NCBI GenBank assembly: GCA_045632485.1
Contig: JAZQWT010000100.1
Coordinates: 1 to 45,421 of the forward strand
Source: SIG575 sp045632485
Lineage (GTDB): Bacteria; Bacillota; Clostridia; Oscillospirales; Acutalibacteraceae
DNA length: 45,421 bases
Direction: 5' to 3'
A program made the position numbers and the translations under genes. The notes under the pieces are model-generated. The model saw only the letters and a program-made list of their open reading frames with translations. It searched no databases and was not told the DNA's origin. The first letter of the stretch is position 1. Each line of letters begins with the position of its first letter. Below, in pieces: positions 16,540-24,838 of the stretch.

Positions 16540-17370
16540 TTATTTTAAATATTCTTCAAGACATTGTCCTGTTTTTTTCATTTCGTTTGCAGCATTAATA
16601 CCTACAAAACGCCAATGATACGGTTTGAATTCAACTCCTGTTATATTTTGCTTATTTTCAGGATAGCGGAGAATAAAACCATATTTATGTGCATTTGCGG
16701 ATAACCACATATATTCTTCTGTTTCGGCAAAAGAAGAATCCCGGCTTACTATGTCTACAGAAAGACCTGCATTGTGTTCGCTTGAAGCAGGAATATTTAC
16801 AGATTTTACTGCATCTTTTATTGCATCTTTCTCTTCTACAGCTTTTTCTTCAATTATTTCAAGTATTTTATTTTCAAAAAGTTTTCTTTGAAAAGAAATT
16901 GTTCTGTATCCTGAAAAAGGAGTAAGAATAATTCCGTCACGTGATGCATCAATATACATTTTATTATAGTATATTGCGGCATCAGAATCAATTTTAATCT
17001 TACTACCTGCAATTTCAGTAAGATGAACATCGTAATTATCAGGCAAAACGTTATTTTTATTCAGTAAAATAAGATTCCAACCGTTTTTACTGATTTTAGT
17101 TACTTTAGGATTGATTGAAAAAGCCTTATACTCACCTAAATATGAGCTTTTATAAATACTCTGATCTTTATTGTATACAATTTCTTTTGCAACAGTACCG
17201 TCGGGGTCTTTCCAATATTCTGTTTTTGAAATATAATTGTCTGTATCAATAGGTACAGGAGATTCATTTCTGTCAGTAAGCTTTGCAACTGCAAAAAGTG
17301 AACCGCTCAGTAAAATAATGCCGATAAGTGCTCCTAAAAGCACCGGCCTTAAATTTTTATTTCTGTTCAT
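16540..17370 (-). CDS. D-alanyl-D-alanine carboxypeptidase, VanY/DacB family (M15B), membrane anchored
   Basis: The protein begins MNRNKNLRPVLLGALIG with one N-terminal membrane segment (about 9-30) and the rest outside the cell. The metallopeptidase domain is C-terminal: TPFSGYRTISFQ, SEHNAGLSVDIV (the SxHxxGxSxD zinc motif) and KPYHWRFVG (the xHWRxVG motif). Such enzymes trim the terminal D-Ala from peptidoglycan stems; vancomycin resistance cannot be inferred, as no vanH/A/X genes are near. The ATG at 17370 follows AAGGGGAT; a TTG at 17388 would overlap that site. It is about 276 residues long. It is divergent from argG. Confidence 0.88.
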   Translation of the reverse strand: MNRNKNLRPVLLGALIGIILLSGSLFAVAKLTDRNESPVPIDTDNYISKTEYWKDPDGTVAKEIVYNKDQSIYKSSYLGEYKAFSINPKVTKISKNGWNLILLNKNNVLPDNYDVHLTEIAGSKIKIDSDAAIYYNKMYIDASRDGIILTPFSGYRTISFQRKLFENKILEIIEEKAVEEKDAIKDAVKSVNIPASSEHNAGLSVDIVSRDSSFAETEEYMWLSANAHKYGFILRYPENKQNITGVEFKPYHWRFVGINAANEMKKTGQCLEEYLK

Positions 17371-17412
17371 CGGCTCATCCCCTTGCAAAAATTGTTGTAA
17401 TAGTGTACAATT

Positions 17413-17441
17413 ATTTTATTATTTTTTCATTCAAATGTCAA
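17413..17441 (-). promoter_or_regulatory. Promoter of the VanY-family gene
   Basis: On the minus strand TTGACA (17441-17436), 17 bases, TAAAAT (17418-17413): close to the sigma-A consensus, about 45 bases before the start codon. Confidence 0.7.
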
Positions 17442-17442
17442 A

Positions 17443-17462
17443 TATGTATAAAAATTGCATAA
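17443..17462. promoter_or_regulatory. Arginine operator-like box 1
   Basis: TATGTATAAAAATTGCATAA is an imperfect inverted repeat resembling ARG boxes bound by ArgR/AhrC hexamers. It lies upstream of the argG promoter and next to the VanY -35. It matches box 2 in 17 of 20 positions. Confidence 0.6.
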
Positions 17463-17476
17463 ATATTAATTTTTAC

Positions 17477-17504
17477 TTGATTTTATGCATAAAAAGTGTA
17501 TAAT
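17477..17504 (+). promoter_or_regulatory. argG promoter
   Basis: TTGATT (17477-17482), a 16-base spacer, TATAAT (17499-17504), about 54 bases before the argG ATG. Confidence 0.65.
17484..17503. promoter_or_regulatory. Arginine operator-like box 2, overlapping the argG promoter
   Basis: TATGCATAAAAAGTGTATAA differs from box 1 at three positions and begins 41 bp from it, about four helical turns. It covers the spacer and -10 of the argG promoter, the place a repressor would block RNA polymerase. Confidence 0.6.
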
Positions 17505-17557
17505 AGTGTATATTGAGTGAAAAAACTATAGAAAATATAAGTTGGAGGTAATTTCAG

Positions 17558-18790
17558 ATGAAAAAAGAAATTAAAAAAGTTGTTCTTGCTTATTCAGGTG
17601 GTCTTGATACATCAATTATTATTCCGTGGCTTAAAGAAAATTATAATAACTGCGAAGTTATTGCTGTATCAGGTGACGTTGGTCAGGGTACAGAACTTGA
17701 CGGTCTTGAAGAAAAAGCACTTAAAACAGGTGCTTCAAAGCTTTACATTGAAGATCTGAATGATGTTTTTGTTAAAGATTACATTTATCCCACAATCAAA
17801 GCAGGCGCTATCTATGAAGGTGAATACCTTCTCGGTACAGCTTTCGCACGTCCCATTATTGCAAAAAGAATCGTTGAAATTGCAAAGGCAGAAGGTGCAG
17901 ATGCTATTTGCCACGGTTGTACAGGTAAAGGTAATGACCAGGTTCGTTTTGAACTTGCAATCAAAGCTTTTGCTCCTGAAATGGAAATCATCGCTCCCTG
18001 GAGAACATGGGAATTCAAATCTCGTGAAGATGAAATCGAATATGCAGAAAAAATGGGTATTCCTCTTAAAATAAACAGAGAAACAAACTATTCAAAAGAT
18101 AAGAACCTCTGGCATCTTTCACATGAAGGTCTTGACCTTGAAGATCCTGCAAATGAGCCTCAGTACAACAAACCCGGTTTCCTTGAACTCGGTGTTTCTC
18201 CCGAACAGGCTCCCGATAAACCTGAATATGTTACAATCAGCTTTGAAAAAGGTGAAGCAGTTGCAGTTAACGGCGAAAAACTTGATCCCGTTGCACTCGT
18301 AACAAAACTTAACGAAATCGGTGGCAGAAACGGTATTGGTCTTATTGATATGGTTGAAAACCGTCTTGTAGGTATGAAATCAAGAGGCGTTTATGAAACT
18401 CCCGGCGGAACAATTCTTTTCAGAGCTCATCAGGTGCTTGAAACAATCTGCCTTGACAGAGATACTCAGCACTATAAAGCACTTATTGCACAGCAGTTTG
18501 CAGACCTTGTTTACTTCGGTAAATGGTTCACACCTCTTCGTGAAGCTCTTTCAGCTTTCGTTGACAAAACACAGGAAACTGTTACAGGCGAAGTAAAATT
18601 CAAACTCTACAAAGGCAACATCATCAATGCAGGTACAACTTCTCCTTATTCACTTTACAGTGAAGCTTTTGCAACATTTGATGAAGATGAAGTTTACGAT
18701 CAGAACGATTCAGCAGGATTCATCAATCTCTTCGGTCTTCCCATCAAAGTTAAGGCTATCCTTGACCAGGAAAGAGAAGCAAATAAATAA
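17558..18790 (+). CDS. argG: Argininosuccinate synthase
   Basis: It joins citrulline and aspartate with ATP to argininosuccinate, the penultimate step of arginine synthesis. The ATP-binding P-loop is AYSGGLDTS (about 11-19). CHGCTGKGNDQVRFE, NLWHLSHEG, ENRLVGMKSRGVYETPGG and DRDTQHYK are family signatures. At 410 residues it has the usual length. TTGGAGG precedes the ATG. It is followed about 100 bp later by argH. The paired operator-like boxes upstream suggest arginine-dependent repression. Confidence 0.97.
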   Translation: MKKEIKKVVLAYSGGLDTSIIIPWLKENYNNCEVIAVSGDVGQGTELDGLEEKALKTGASKLYIEDLNDVFVKDYIYPTIKAGAIYEGEYLLGTAFARPIIAKRIVEIAKAEGADAICHGCTGKGNDQVRFELAIKAFAPEMEIIAPWRTWEFKSREDEIEYAEKMGIPLKINRETNYSKDKNLWHLSHEGLDLEDPANEPQYNKPGFLELGVSPEQAPDKPEYVTISFEKGEAVAVNGEKLDPVALVTKLNEIGGRNGIGLIDMVENRLVGMKSRGVYETPGGTILFRAHQVLETICLDRDTQHYKALIAQQFADLVYFGKWFTPLREALSAFVDKTQETVTGEVKFKLYKGNIINAGTTSPYSLYSEAFATFDEDEVYDQNDSAGFINLFGLPIKVKAILDQEREANK

Positions 18791-18810
18791 TAATAAAACG
18801 TTGTAATTGC

Positions 18811-18839
18811 TTGACAATTATAATGAAAACTTTTAAAAT
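18811..18839 (+). promoter_or_regulatory. Candidate argH promoter
   Basis: TTGACA (18811-18816), exactly 17 bases, TAAAAT (18834-18839). It is near-consensus, but its start point would fall inside the hairpin at 18837-18874, so promoter and argG terminator overlap. Confidence 0.5.
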
Positions 18840-18874
18840 TAAGGGTGAAGTATTTTTCACCCTTTAATTTTTTT
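18837..18874 (+). terminator. Intrinsic terminator or attenuator between argG and argH
   Basis: AAGGGTGAA (18841-18849) pairs with TTCACCCTT (18856-18864), extended by AAATT/AATT, and is followed by seven T. It would stop or reduce read-through from argG. Confidence 0.7.
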
Positions 18875-18896
18875 CAGAGAAAGGATTTTAAAATAT

Positions 18897-20267
18897 ATGA
18901 AACTCTGGGCAGGACGCTTTTCAAAAGAAGCAGACAAAAAAACACACGATTTCAACTCTTCAATTTCTTTTGACTCAAGAATGTTCAAAGAAGATATTGA
19001 CGGCAGTATTGCTCACGCAACAATGCTTTCAGAGCAGGAAATTATTTCTGTTGAAGACAAAGAAGCAATAGTTACAGAGCTTAAAAAGATAAAAGAAGAA
19101 ATTATTGACGGCACTTTGCAGATTGACCCCGATGCAGAAGATATTCACACATTTATTGAAGGTGAGCTTACAAGAAGAATCGGTCAGGCAGGTAAAAGAC
19201 TTCATACTGCAAGAAGCCGCAATGATCAGGTTGCACTTGATATAAAACTTTATCTTAAAAAAGAATGTGCTGCTCTTATTACACAGGTAAAAGAACTTGA
19301 AAAAGTTATTGCCATGCAGGCAGAAAAATATGCAGAGGTTGTTATGCCCGGTTATACTCATCTGCAGAGAGCACAGCCCATCACTTTCGGTCATCATCTT
19401 CTTGCTTATGGTGAAATGTTTTTAAGAGATATCGGCAGACTTGAAGATTGCCTTGACAGAATGGACTACTGTCCTTTGGGAAGCGGTGCATTGGCCGGCA
19501 CAACTTATCCTATCAACCGTGAAAGAACTGCAGAACTTTTAGGTTTTTCAGGTGCTACACAGAATTCACTCGACGGTGTTTCTGACAGAGACTTCTGCAT
19601 TGAACTTGCAAGTGCAATTTCAATTATTATGATGCACCTTTCACGCTTCAGCGAAGAAATTATTCTCTGGTGTTCATGGGAATTCAAATTCATTGAGCTT
19701 GACGATGCTTTCTCAACAGGTTCAAGTATTATGCCTCAGAAGAAAAACCCTGACATTGCAGAGCTTGTACGCGGCAAAGCAGGTCGAGTTTATGGTGACT
19801 TGATGACACTTCTTGCATTTATGAAAGGTCTTCCCCTTGCATATAACAAAGATATGCAGGAAGATAAAGATGCAATTTTTGATGCAATTGACACAGTAAA
19901 GCTTTGCCTTACTGCATTCATTCCCATGATAGAAACTATGACAGTTATTCCGCAAAATATGAAAAAAGCAGCTCTCGGCGGATTTATCAATGCAACAGAC
20001 TGTGCAGATTTCCTTGTTTCAAAAGGTCTTCCTTTCAGAGATGCTTACAAGGCAACAGGTGAGCTTGTTGCACTCTGTATAGAAAAAGGTACAACTCTTG
20101 ATGTTCTTTCAATTGAAGATTATAAGAGTGTGTGCGATTTGTTTGATGAAGGTGTTTATGAAGCAATTTCACTTGAAAGATGCGTTTCAATGAGAACACC
20201 TCTCGGTTCACCATGTCCTGCAAACGTAAAAAATCAGTCAAAGAAACTTCTTGAAAAAATAAACTGA
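18897..20267 (+). CDS. argH: Argininosuccinate lyase
   Basis: It splits argininosuccinate to arginine and fumarate. The start MKLWAGRFSKEADK is typical; HTARSRNDQVALD, the TH motif in GYTHLQRAQPITFGHH and the fumarase/aspartase-superfamily signature GSSIMPQKKNPDIAEL are intact. At 456 residues the length is normal, ending with conserved SPCPANVKNQ. AAAGGA lies upstream of the ATG. It is separated from argG by a hairpin, so the two may be expressed at different levels. Confidence 0.97.
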   Translation: MKLWAGRFSKEADKKTHDFNSSISFDSRMFKEDIDGSIAHATMLSEQEIISVEDKEAIVTELKKIKEEIIDGTLQIDPDAEDIHTFIEGELTRRIGQAGKRLHTARSRNDQVALDIKLYLKKECAALITQVKELEKVIAMQAEKYAEVVMPGYTHLQRAQPITFGHHLLAYGEMFLRDIGRLEDCLDRMDYCPLGSGALAGTTYPINRERTAELLGFSGATQNSLDGVSDRDFCIELASAISIIMMHLSRFSEEIILWCSWEFKFIELDDAFSTGSSIMPQKKNPDIAELVRGKAGRVYGDLMTLLAFMKGLPLAYNKDMQEDKDAIFDAIDTVKLCLTAFIPMIETMTVIPQNMKKAALGGFINATDCADFLVSKGLPFRDAYKATGELVALCIEKGTTLDVLSIEDYKSVCDLFDEGVYEAISLERCVSMRTPLGSPCPANVKNQSKKLLEKIN

Positions 20268-20309
20268 TAAAAATTATATTTATTTCATTATAAAGGAGGG
20301 GATATCTTT

Positions 20310-22094
20310 ATGGAAAAAGAAGAAAAGAAAGAAAAAAGTTTGGTGGAAAATTTTGCTCTTGTAAAAAGATTTTTTCCTTATCTAAAAAAACATATAAAAA
20401 CTGAACTTTGCGTGCTTTTGTGTGCAATTACAGCTGCAGTCAGTGAAATTATTTTACCCCTTATTGTAAGAGAAATTACAGGTAAAGGTGAAACAATTAC
20501 ATATAAATTTCTCGTTACAATCTGCCTTGTATATGTGGGTATAAAGGCAATAGAAAGTGTTGCAAGTTATTGTCAGGCATTTTTCGGACATAAAATGGGT
20601 ACGAAAATTGAAAATGCAATGCGTGAAGATATGTTTGACCATCTGCAGAAGCTTTCCTTCTCATATTTTGATAACACAAAAGTAGGTCAGCTTATGTCAC
20701 GCATGACATCAGACCTTTTTGACGTTGCAGAGTGGGCACATCATTTCCCTGAAATGATCTTAATGACAGTTGTAAAATTTGTTGCAAGCTTTTACATCTT
20801 CACAACAATGGATATCCGCTTTGCAATTGCAGTTTTTGTTCTTTTCCCGTTTATGGTTTTGCTTACCAAAAAAACGAGAACAAAAATGCGCGATACTTTT
20901 AAAGAAAACCGCCATCAGATAGGCGAAATAAATGCCCGTCTTGAAGACAGCCTTTTAGGTGTAAAAGTTGTTCGTTCTTTTACAAATGAGGGAATCGAAA
21001 AACAGAAATTTCTTACAGGCTGTGATGAGTACATAAAAGTGAAAATCAGAGGCTATAAATATATGGCTTCTTTCCATGCGACAGTAGGACTTATTAACGG
21101 TACAATGTACATTGCAGTTATTGCAATGGGTGCATGGTTGATGAAAGAAGGTAAAATTGCAGCAGGTGATTTTGCAGCAAGTTTACTTCTTGTTTCAACA
21201 CTTTTAAGCTCAGTAAGAAGTATTGTTGATTTCAGTGAGCAGTTCAGCCGAGGTGTAACAGGTGTTGAAAGATTTACTGAAATTATGGATGAAATTCCTG
21301 AAATTGAGGACAGTCCCGAAGCAGTTGATATTGAAAATGTGAAGGGCGAAATTGAATTCAGAAATGTTTCTTTCAGTTATGTAAAAGGTGAAAAACAGAT
21401 TTTAAGCAATCTTAATCTTCATCTAGAAAAGGGACAAAATCTTGCGCTTGTAGGCCCCAGTGGCGGCGGTAAAACTACGCTTTGCAATCTTATTCCCCGT
21501 TTTTACGAAATTGAGAGCGGAGATATTTTTGTTGACGGAAAAAATATCAAAGATATCACACTTTATTCTCTGCGTAAAAATATCGGTGTTGTTGCGCAGG
21601 ATGTTTATCTTTTCAGCGGCACAATCCGCGATAATCTGATTTACGGCAAACACGACGCAACAGAAGAAGAAATTATTGAAGCTACAAAACAGGCAGGCGC
21701 TTATGATTTTATCTGCGGTCTTCCTAACGGCTTTGATACATATATCGGTGAAAGAGGTGTTAAGCTTTCGGGTGGACAGAAGCAAAGAATTTCTATTGCA
21801 CGAGTTTTCCTGAAAAATCCTCCCATACTTCTTCTTGACGAAGCAACTTCTGCTCTTGATAACGAAAGTGAAAAACTTGTTCAGGAATCTCTTGAACGTC
21901 TTGCAAAGGGAAGAACAACTCTTACCATTGCACACAGACTTACAACTATCAAAAATGCAGACACAATTATCGTACTTACAGAAAACGGTATAGAAGAGCA
22001 GGGTTCTCATAAAGAACTTCTCGAAAAAGGCGGAATTTACAGCAATATGTACAGTATGTATGGTGAAACAAATGCTGTAGAATTAATAAAATAA
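20310..22094 (+). CDS. ABC exporter, fused permease and ATPase (half-transporter)
   Basis: A type IV (MsbA/Sav1866-like) half-transporter of 594 residues. An N-terminal six-helix membrane domain (about 1-310) is followed by the ATPase: Walker A GPSGGGKTT near 382, signature LSGGQKQR near 485, Walker B ILLLDEATSALD near 505 and the switch histidine in IAHRL. As a half-transporter it would homodimerise. The substrate (drug, lipid or peptide) cannot be told. GGAGGGG precedes the ATG. It lies 42 bp after argH and 28 bp before the sugar genes, so co-transcription is possible without implying shared function. Confidence 0.92.
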   Translation: MEKEEKKEKSLVENFALVKRFFPYLKKHIKTELCVLLCAITAAVSEIILPLIVREITGKGETITYKFLVTICLVYVGIKAIESVASYCQAFFGHKMGTKIENAMREDMFDHLQKLSFSYFDNTKVGQLMSRMTSDLFDVAEWAHHFPEMILMTVVKFVASFYIFTTMDIRFAIAVFVLFPFMVLLTKKTRTKMRDTFKENRHQIGEINARLEDSLLGVKVVRSFTNEGIEKQKFLTGCDEYIKVKIRGYKYMASFHATVGLINGTMYIAVIAMGAWLMKEGKIAAGDFAASLLLVSTLLSSVRSIVDFSEQFSRGVTGVERFTEIMDEIPEIEDSPEAVDIENVKGEIEFRNVSFSYVKGEKQILSNLNLHLEKGQNLALVGPSGGGKTTLCNLIPRFYEIESGDIFVDGKNIKDITLYSLRKNIGVVAQDVYLFSGTIRDNLIYGKHDATEEEIIEATKQAGAYDFICGLPNGFDTYIGERGVKLSGGQKQRISIARVFLKNPPILLLDEATSALDNESEKLVQESLERLAKGRTTLTIAHRLTTIKNADTIIVLTENGIEEQGSHKELLEKGGIYSNMYSMYGETNAVELIK

Positions 22095-22122
22095 AATTTA
22101 AAATACAGAAAGGATAATTACT

Positions 22123-22548
22123 ATGCTTAAAAACATTCCTTCAATTCTTAATCCCGAACTTCTCAAAATTCTCATGGAAATGGGTCACGGTGACGAACTC
22201 GTAATCGGTGACGGTAATTTCCCTGCAGCATCTTGTGCACAGAGACTTGTTCGTCTTGACGGACATTCAGTGCCTGATGTTCTTGATGCAATTTTAAAGC
22301 TTTTCCCTCTCGATACATATGTTGATGCTCCCGTAGCACTTATGGATAACGGCGATAGTGAAAACAGACCTCCCATCTGGGCAGAATATGAAGAAATCGT
22401 TAAAAATAACGAAGGTGACAAGAAATTTGAACTTGTTGAACGTTTTGATTTCTATGACAGAGCGAAAAAAGCTTATGCTATCGTTTCAACAGGCGAAACA
22501 GCAATCTATGCTAACGTAATCATCAAAAAAGGTGTTGTAATCGAATAA
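22123..22548 (+). CDS. FucU/RbsD-family sugar mutarotase (L-fucose mutarotase-like)
   Basis: A protein of 141 residues. The motif MGHGDELVIGDGNFPA (about 20-35, with the catalytic-type His22) and the C-terminal YAIVSTGETAIYANVIIKKG identify the RbsD/FucU fold, which interconverts alpha and beta anomers of fucose or pyran/furan forms of ribose. The FucU form fits best by length and the VDAPVALM segment. It is directly followed (27 bp) by a rhamnulokinase-type kinase, which supports a deoxysugar role, but isomerase and aldolase genes are missing nearby. Confidence 0.85.
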   Translation: MLKNIPSILNPELLKILMEMGHGDELVIGDGNFPAASCAQRLVRLDGHSVPDVLDAILKLFPLDTYVDAPVALMDNGDSENRPPIWAEYEEIVKNNEGDKKFELVERFDFYDRAKKAYAIVSTGETAIYANVIIKKGVVIE

Positions 22549-22575
22549 TTTTACTTTTATCAGGAGTGATATATT

Positions 22576-24039
22576 TTGAAAAGAGTTCTCGCTTTTGACT
22601 TCGGCGCATCAAGCGGCAGAGCAATTATAGGCAAATTTGAAAACGGAAAAATTGAACTCGAAGAAGTTCACCGTTTTTCAAATGACCCGGTAAGTGTAGG
22701 CGGTACAACTTATTGGGACGTATTAAGACTTTTCTATGAAATAAAACAGGGTATTATCAAAGCAAAACAGGCAGGCGGTTTTGACAGTATCGGTATTGAC
22801 ACATGGGGTGTTGACTTCGGTCTTCTTGATGAATTCGGTTGTTTACTTGAAAATCCTATTCATTACCGCGACACAAGAACTGTGGGTATGATTGAAGAAG
22901 CTGAAAAATACATTTCAAAAAGAGAAATGTATGATATCACAGGTATTCAGTTTATGGAGCTCAATACAATTTTCCAGCTTCTTGCACTTAAAAAAGAGCG
23001 TCCTCATATGCTCGAGAGAACAGATAAAATGCTCTTTATGCCTGACCTTTTTGCATATATGCTTACAGGCGAAAAAAATACAGAATATTCAATCGCTACA
23101 ACTTCACAGATGATTGATTTAAAAACAAATTCCTGGTCATGTGAGCTTCTTGATAAGCTTGGAATCAGAAAAGATATTTTTGCTCCCATCGTAAAAAGCG
23201 GAACAAAAGTAGGATATTTAAGCAAAGAAATCTGCGAAGAATGCGGAGTGGAAAGTGTACCTGTAATTGCAGTGTGTGAACACGATACACAGTCTGCAAT
23301 CAGTGCAGTACCTTGTCCTGAAGGTGAATTTGCATTCATCAGCAGCGGTACATGGTCACTTTTTGGCACAGAGCTTGACGAAGCAGTTGTAAATGACACA
23401 ACTTTTGAAATCAATGTTACAAACGAAGGCGGATATGATTTTTCAACAGGCTTCCTTAAAAATATTATCGGCTTGTGGCTTATTCAGGAAAGCCGCCGTC
23501 AGTGGGCAAGAGAAGGTGAAAACTATTCTTATGCCGACCTTGAAAAATTAGCTTTGGCATCTGAACCCTTCAAATGCTTTATTGACCCTGATGCACCTGA
23601 ATTTGTTCCTCACGGAAATCTTCCCGAAAGAGTCCGTGAATACTGCAGAAAAACAAATCAGTATGTACCCGAAACTGTAGGCGAAATTATGCGTTGCATT
23701 TACGAAAGCCTTGCAATGAAGTACAGAGAAACATTTGAAAAAATCAAAGAATGTACAGGTAAAGATTATCCTGTAATTCACGTTATCGGCGGCGGAACAA
23801 AAGATACTTTACTCTGTCAGCTTACAGCAAATTCATGCGGCTGCGAAGTGAAAGCAGGTCCTATTGAAGCAACAGTTCTCGGCAACCTTGCAGTTCAGCT
23901 TATTTCACACGGTGAAATCAAGGACATCAAAGAAGCAAGAGAAATTATCGCTTCAAGCGAAAATGTTGTTACATATGCTCCTCAGGATGCTGATTTGTGG
24001 TCAGAAAACTTTGAAAAATATTTAAAAGCAACTAAATAA
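22576..24039 (+). CDS. FGGY-family sugar kinase, rhamnulokinase-like
   Basis: A two-domain FGGY kinase of 487 residues. The ATP/phosphate loop is LAFDFGASSGRAIIG at the N-terminus, followed by EEVHRFSN and GIDTWGVDFGLLD, the catalytic Asp context, and HYRDTRT. SSGTWSLFG and HVIGGGTKDTLLCQLTA are the C-terminal FGGY signatures. The HRFSN and YRDTRT forms resemble RhaB, which phosphorylates L-rhamnulose; with a FucU neighbour, L-fuculose is an alternative. It begins at TTG 22576 after AGGAGTGATATATT. It ends at a strong terminator. Confidence 0.87.
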   Translation: MKRVLAFDFGASSGRAIIGKFENGKIELEEVHRFSNDPVSVGGTTYWDVLRLFYEIKQGIIKAKQAGGFDSIGIDTWGVDFGLLDEFGCLLENPIHYRDTRTVGMIEEAEKYISKREMYDITGIQFMELNTIFQLLALKKERPHMLERTDKMLFMPDLFAYMLTGEKNTEYSIATTSQMIDLKTNSWSCELLDKLGIRKDIFAPIVKSGTKVGYLSKEICEECGVESVPVIAVCEHDTQSAISAVPCPEGEFAFISSGTWSLFGTELDEAVVNDTTFEINVTNEGGYDFSTGFLKNIIGLWLIQESRRQWAREGENYSYADLEKLALASEPFKCFIDPDAPEFVPHGNLPERVREYCRKTNQYVPETVGEIMRCIYESLAMKYRETFEKIKECTGKDYPVIHVIGGGTKDTLLCQLTANSCGCEVKAGPIEATVLGNLAVQLISHGEIKDIKEAREIIASSENVVTYAPQDADLWSENFEKYLKATK

Positions 24040-24045
24040 AAAATC

Positions 24046-24091
24046 AAGTGTCTCACTTAAGGAAGATTAACCTTTAAGTGAGACACTTTTT
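24046..24091. terminator. Bidirectional terminator after the sugar kinase and tspO
   Basis: AAGTGTCTCACTTAA (24046-24060) pairs with TTAAGTGAGACACTT (24074-24088) over 15 bp around a 13-base loop. T runs follow on the plus strand and on the minus strand, so it can serve both converging genes. Confidence 0.88.
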
Positions 24092-24118
24092 ATAATTTTT
24101 TGTGTACCTGAGGTAATT

Positions 24119-24170
24119 GTCTCCCCTTGAAAATGCAAGGGGAGATGTCCAAAGGACAGAGGGGATTTTT
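24119..24170. repeat. Double-hairpin palindromic element
   Basis: Two adjacent hairpins: CTCCCCTTG (24121-24129) with CAAGGGGAG (24136-24144), and TGTCC (24046+100, i.e. 24146-24150) with GGACA (24154-24158), followed by GAGGGGATTTTT. The pattern of short CCCC/GGGG palindromes between convergent genes resembles dispersed palindromic repeats common in gut Clostridia. No second copy is visible in this window, so its repetitive nature is inferred. On the minus strand it also lies just behind tspO. Confidence 0.5.
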
Positions 24171-24181
24171 CGTTTAAAAAA

Positions 24182-24652
24182 TCAGTTTAAAAGATAAATT
24201 GCAAAGTTTAAATATCCTGCAAAAGTTACCCAAAGAAGGTATGGGATTAAAAGAAGTCCTGCAGGTTTTGAGATTCTGTAAAAGAGAATAATATTCGCAA
24301 TTATCAATGCCCAGAGAGCTATAAGCCAGATAAACGCAAAGAGAAAATCTTCGCGATTGAAGAAAATTATTGACCATAAAAAATTGAAGAAAAGTTGTAC
24401 TCCGTAAACAATAAAAGCCGTTCTTTTTTCTTTCTGCGGAGCATTGCTTACAGTAACAAGATAAGCGGCAATTCCCATAAGAGTGTAAAGAATTGTCCAC
24501 ACAACAGGAAAAAGCCAACCCGGCGGAGAAAGGGGCGGTTGATTGAGTTCACTGAAAGCTTCCATGCTGTTCATTGTAAAAAGTGCGGAAAGTCCACCTA
24601 CTGCCAAAGGTATAAAAAGGTTGATAAGTAAAGGTTTCAATTTGATTGTCAT
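24182..24652 (-). CDS. tspO: TspO/MBR family membrane protein
   Basis: A protein of about 156 residues with five membrane segments, the tryptophan-rich sensory protein/translocator fold that binds porphyrins and related ligands. Signatures are LNQPPLSPPGWLFPVVWTILYTLMGIAAYLV, cut here to PPLSPPGWLFPVVWT and the paired NFLWSIIFF and FFNREDF stretch, then YLLWVTFAGYLN at the end. I chose the ATG at 24652 because AGAGGTGATTTT directly precedes it; a start 16 codons upstream lacks support. It is a single gene. Its physiological role in anaerobes is not settled. Confidence 0.92.
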   Translation of the reverse strand: MTIKLKPLLINLFIPLAVGGLSALFTMNSMEAFSELNQPPLSPPGWLFPVVWTILYTLMGIAAYLVTVSNAPQKEKRTAFIVYGVQLFFNFLWSIIFFNREDFLFAFIWLIALWALIIANIILFYRISKPAGLLLIPYLLWVTFAGYLNFAIYLLN

Positions 24653-24705
24653 AAAATCACCTCTGATATAGTATATACTTTGGTGAAAAATCTTATTCAC
24701 ATAAG

Positions 24706-24734
24706 TTGTAAAAAGGACAAAAGTGTGATAAAAT
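24706..24734 (+). promoter_or_regulatory. tRNA-Arg promoter
   Basis: TTGTAA (24706-24711), 17 bases, TAAAAT (24729-24734), placing the start about 20 bases before the mature tRNA end. Confidence 0.6.
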
Positions 24735-24760
24735 AAAAAAGTTATCTGAATAAAATATTT

Positions 24761-24837
24761 CCGCCCGTAGCACAGCAGGATAGTGCAGCAGATTCCGATT
24801 CTGAAGGTCGGGGGTTCGAATCCTCTCGGGCGGGCCA
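24761..24837 (+). tRNA. tRNA-Arg (anticodon CCG)
   Basis: A 77-nt cloverleaf. The acceptor CCGCCCG (24761-24767) pairs with CGGGCGG (24827-24833), then discriminator G and an encoded CCA (24835-24837). The D stem is GCAC/GTGC. The anticodon loop TTCCGAT carries CCG at 24795-24797, reading CGG codons. The T loop is TTCGAAT with GGGGG/CCTCT. The first anticodon-stem pair is a G-A mismatch. It has its own promoter and terminator. Confidence 0.95.
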
Positions 24838-24838
24838 G

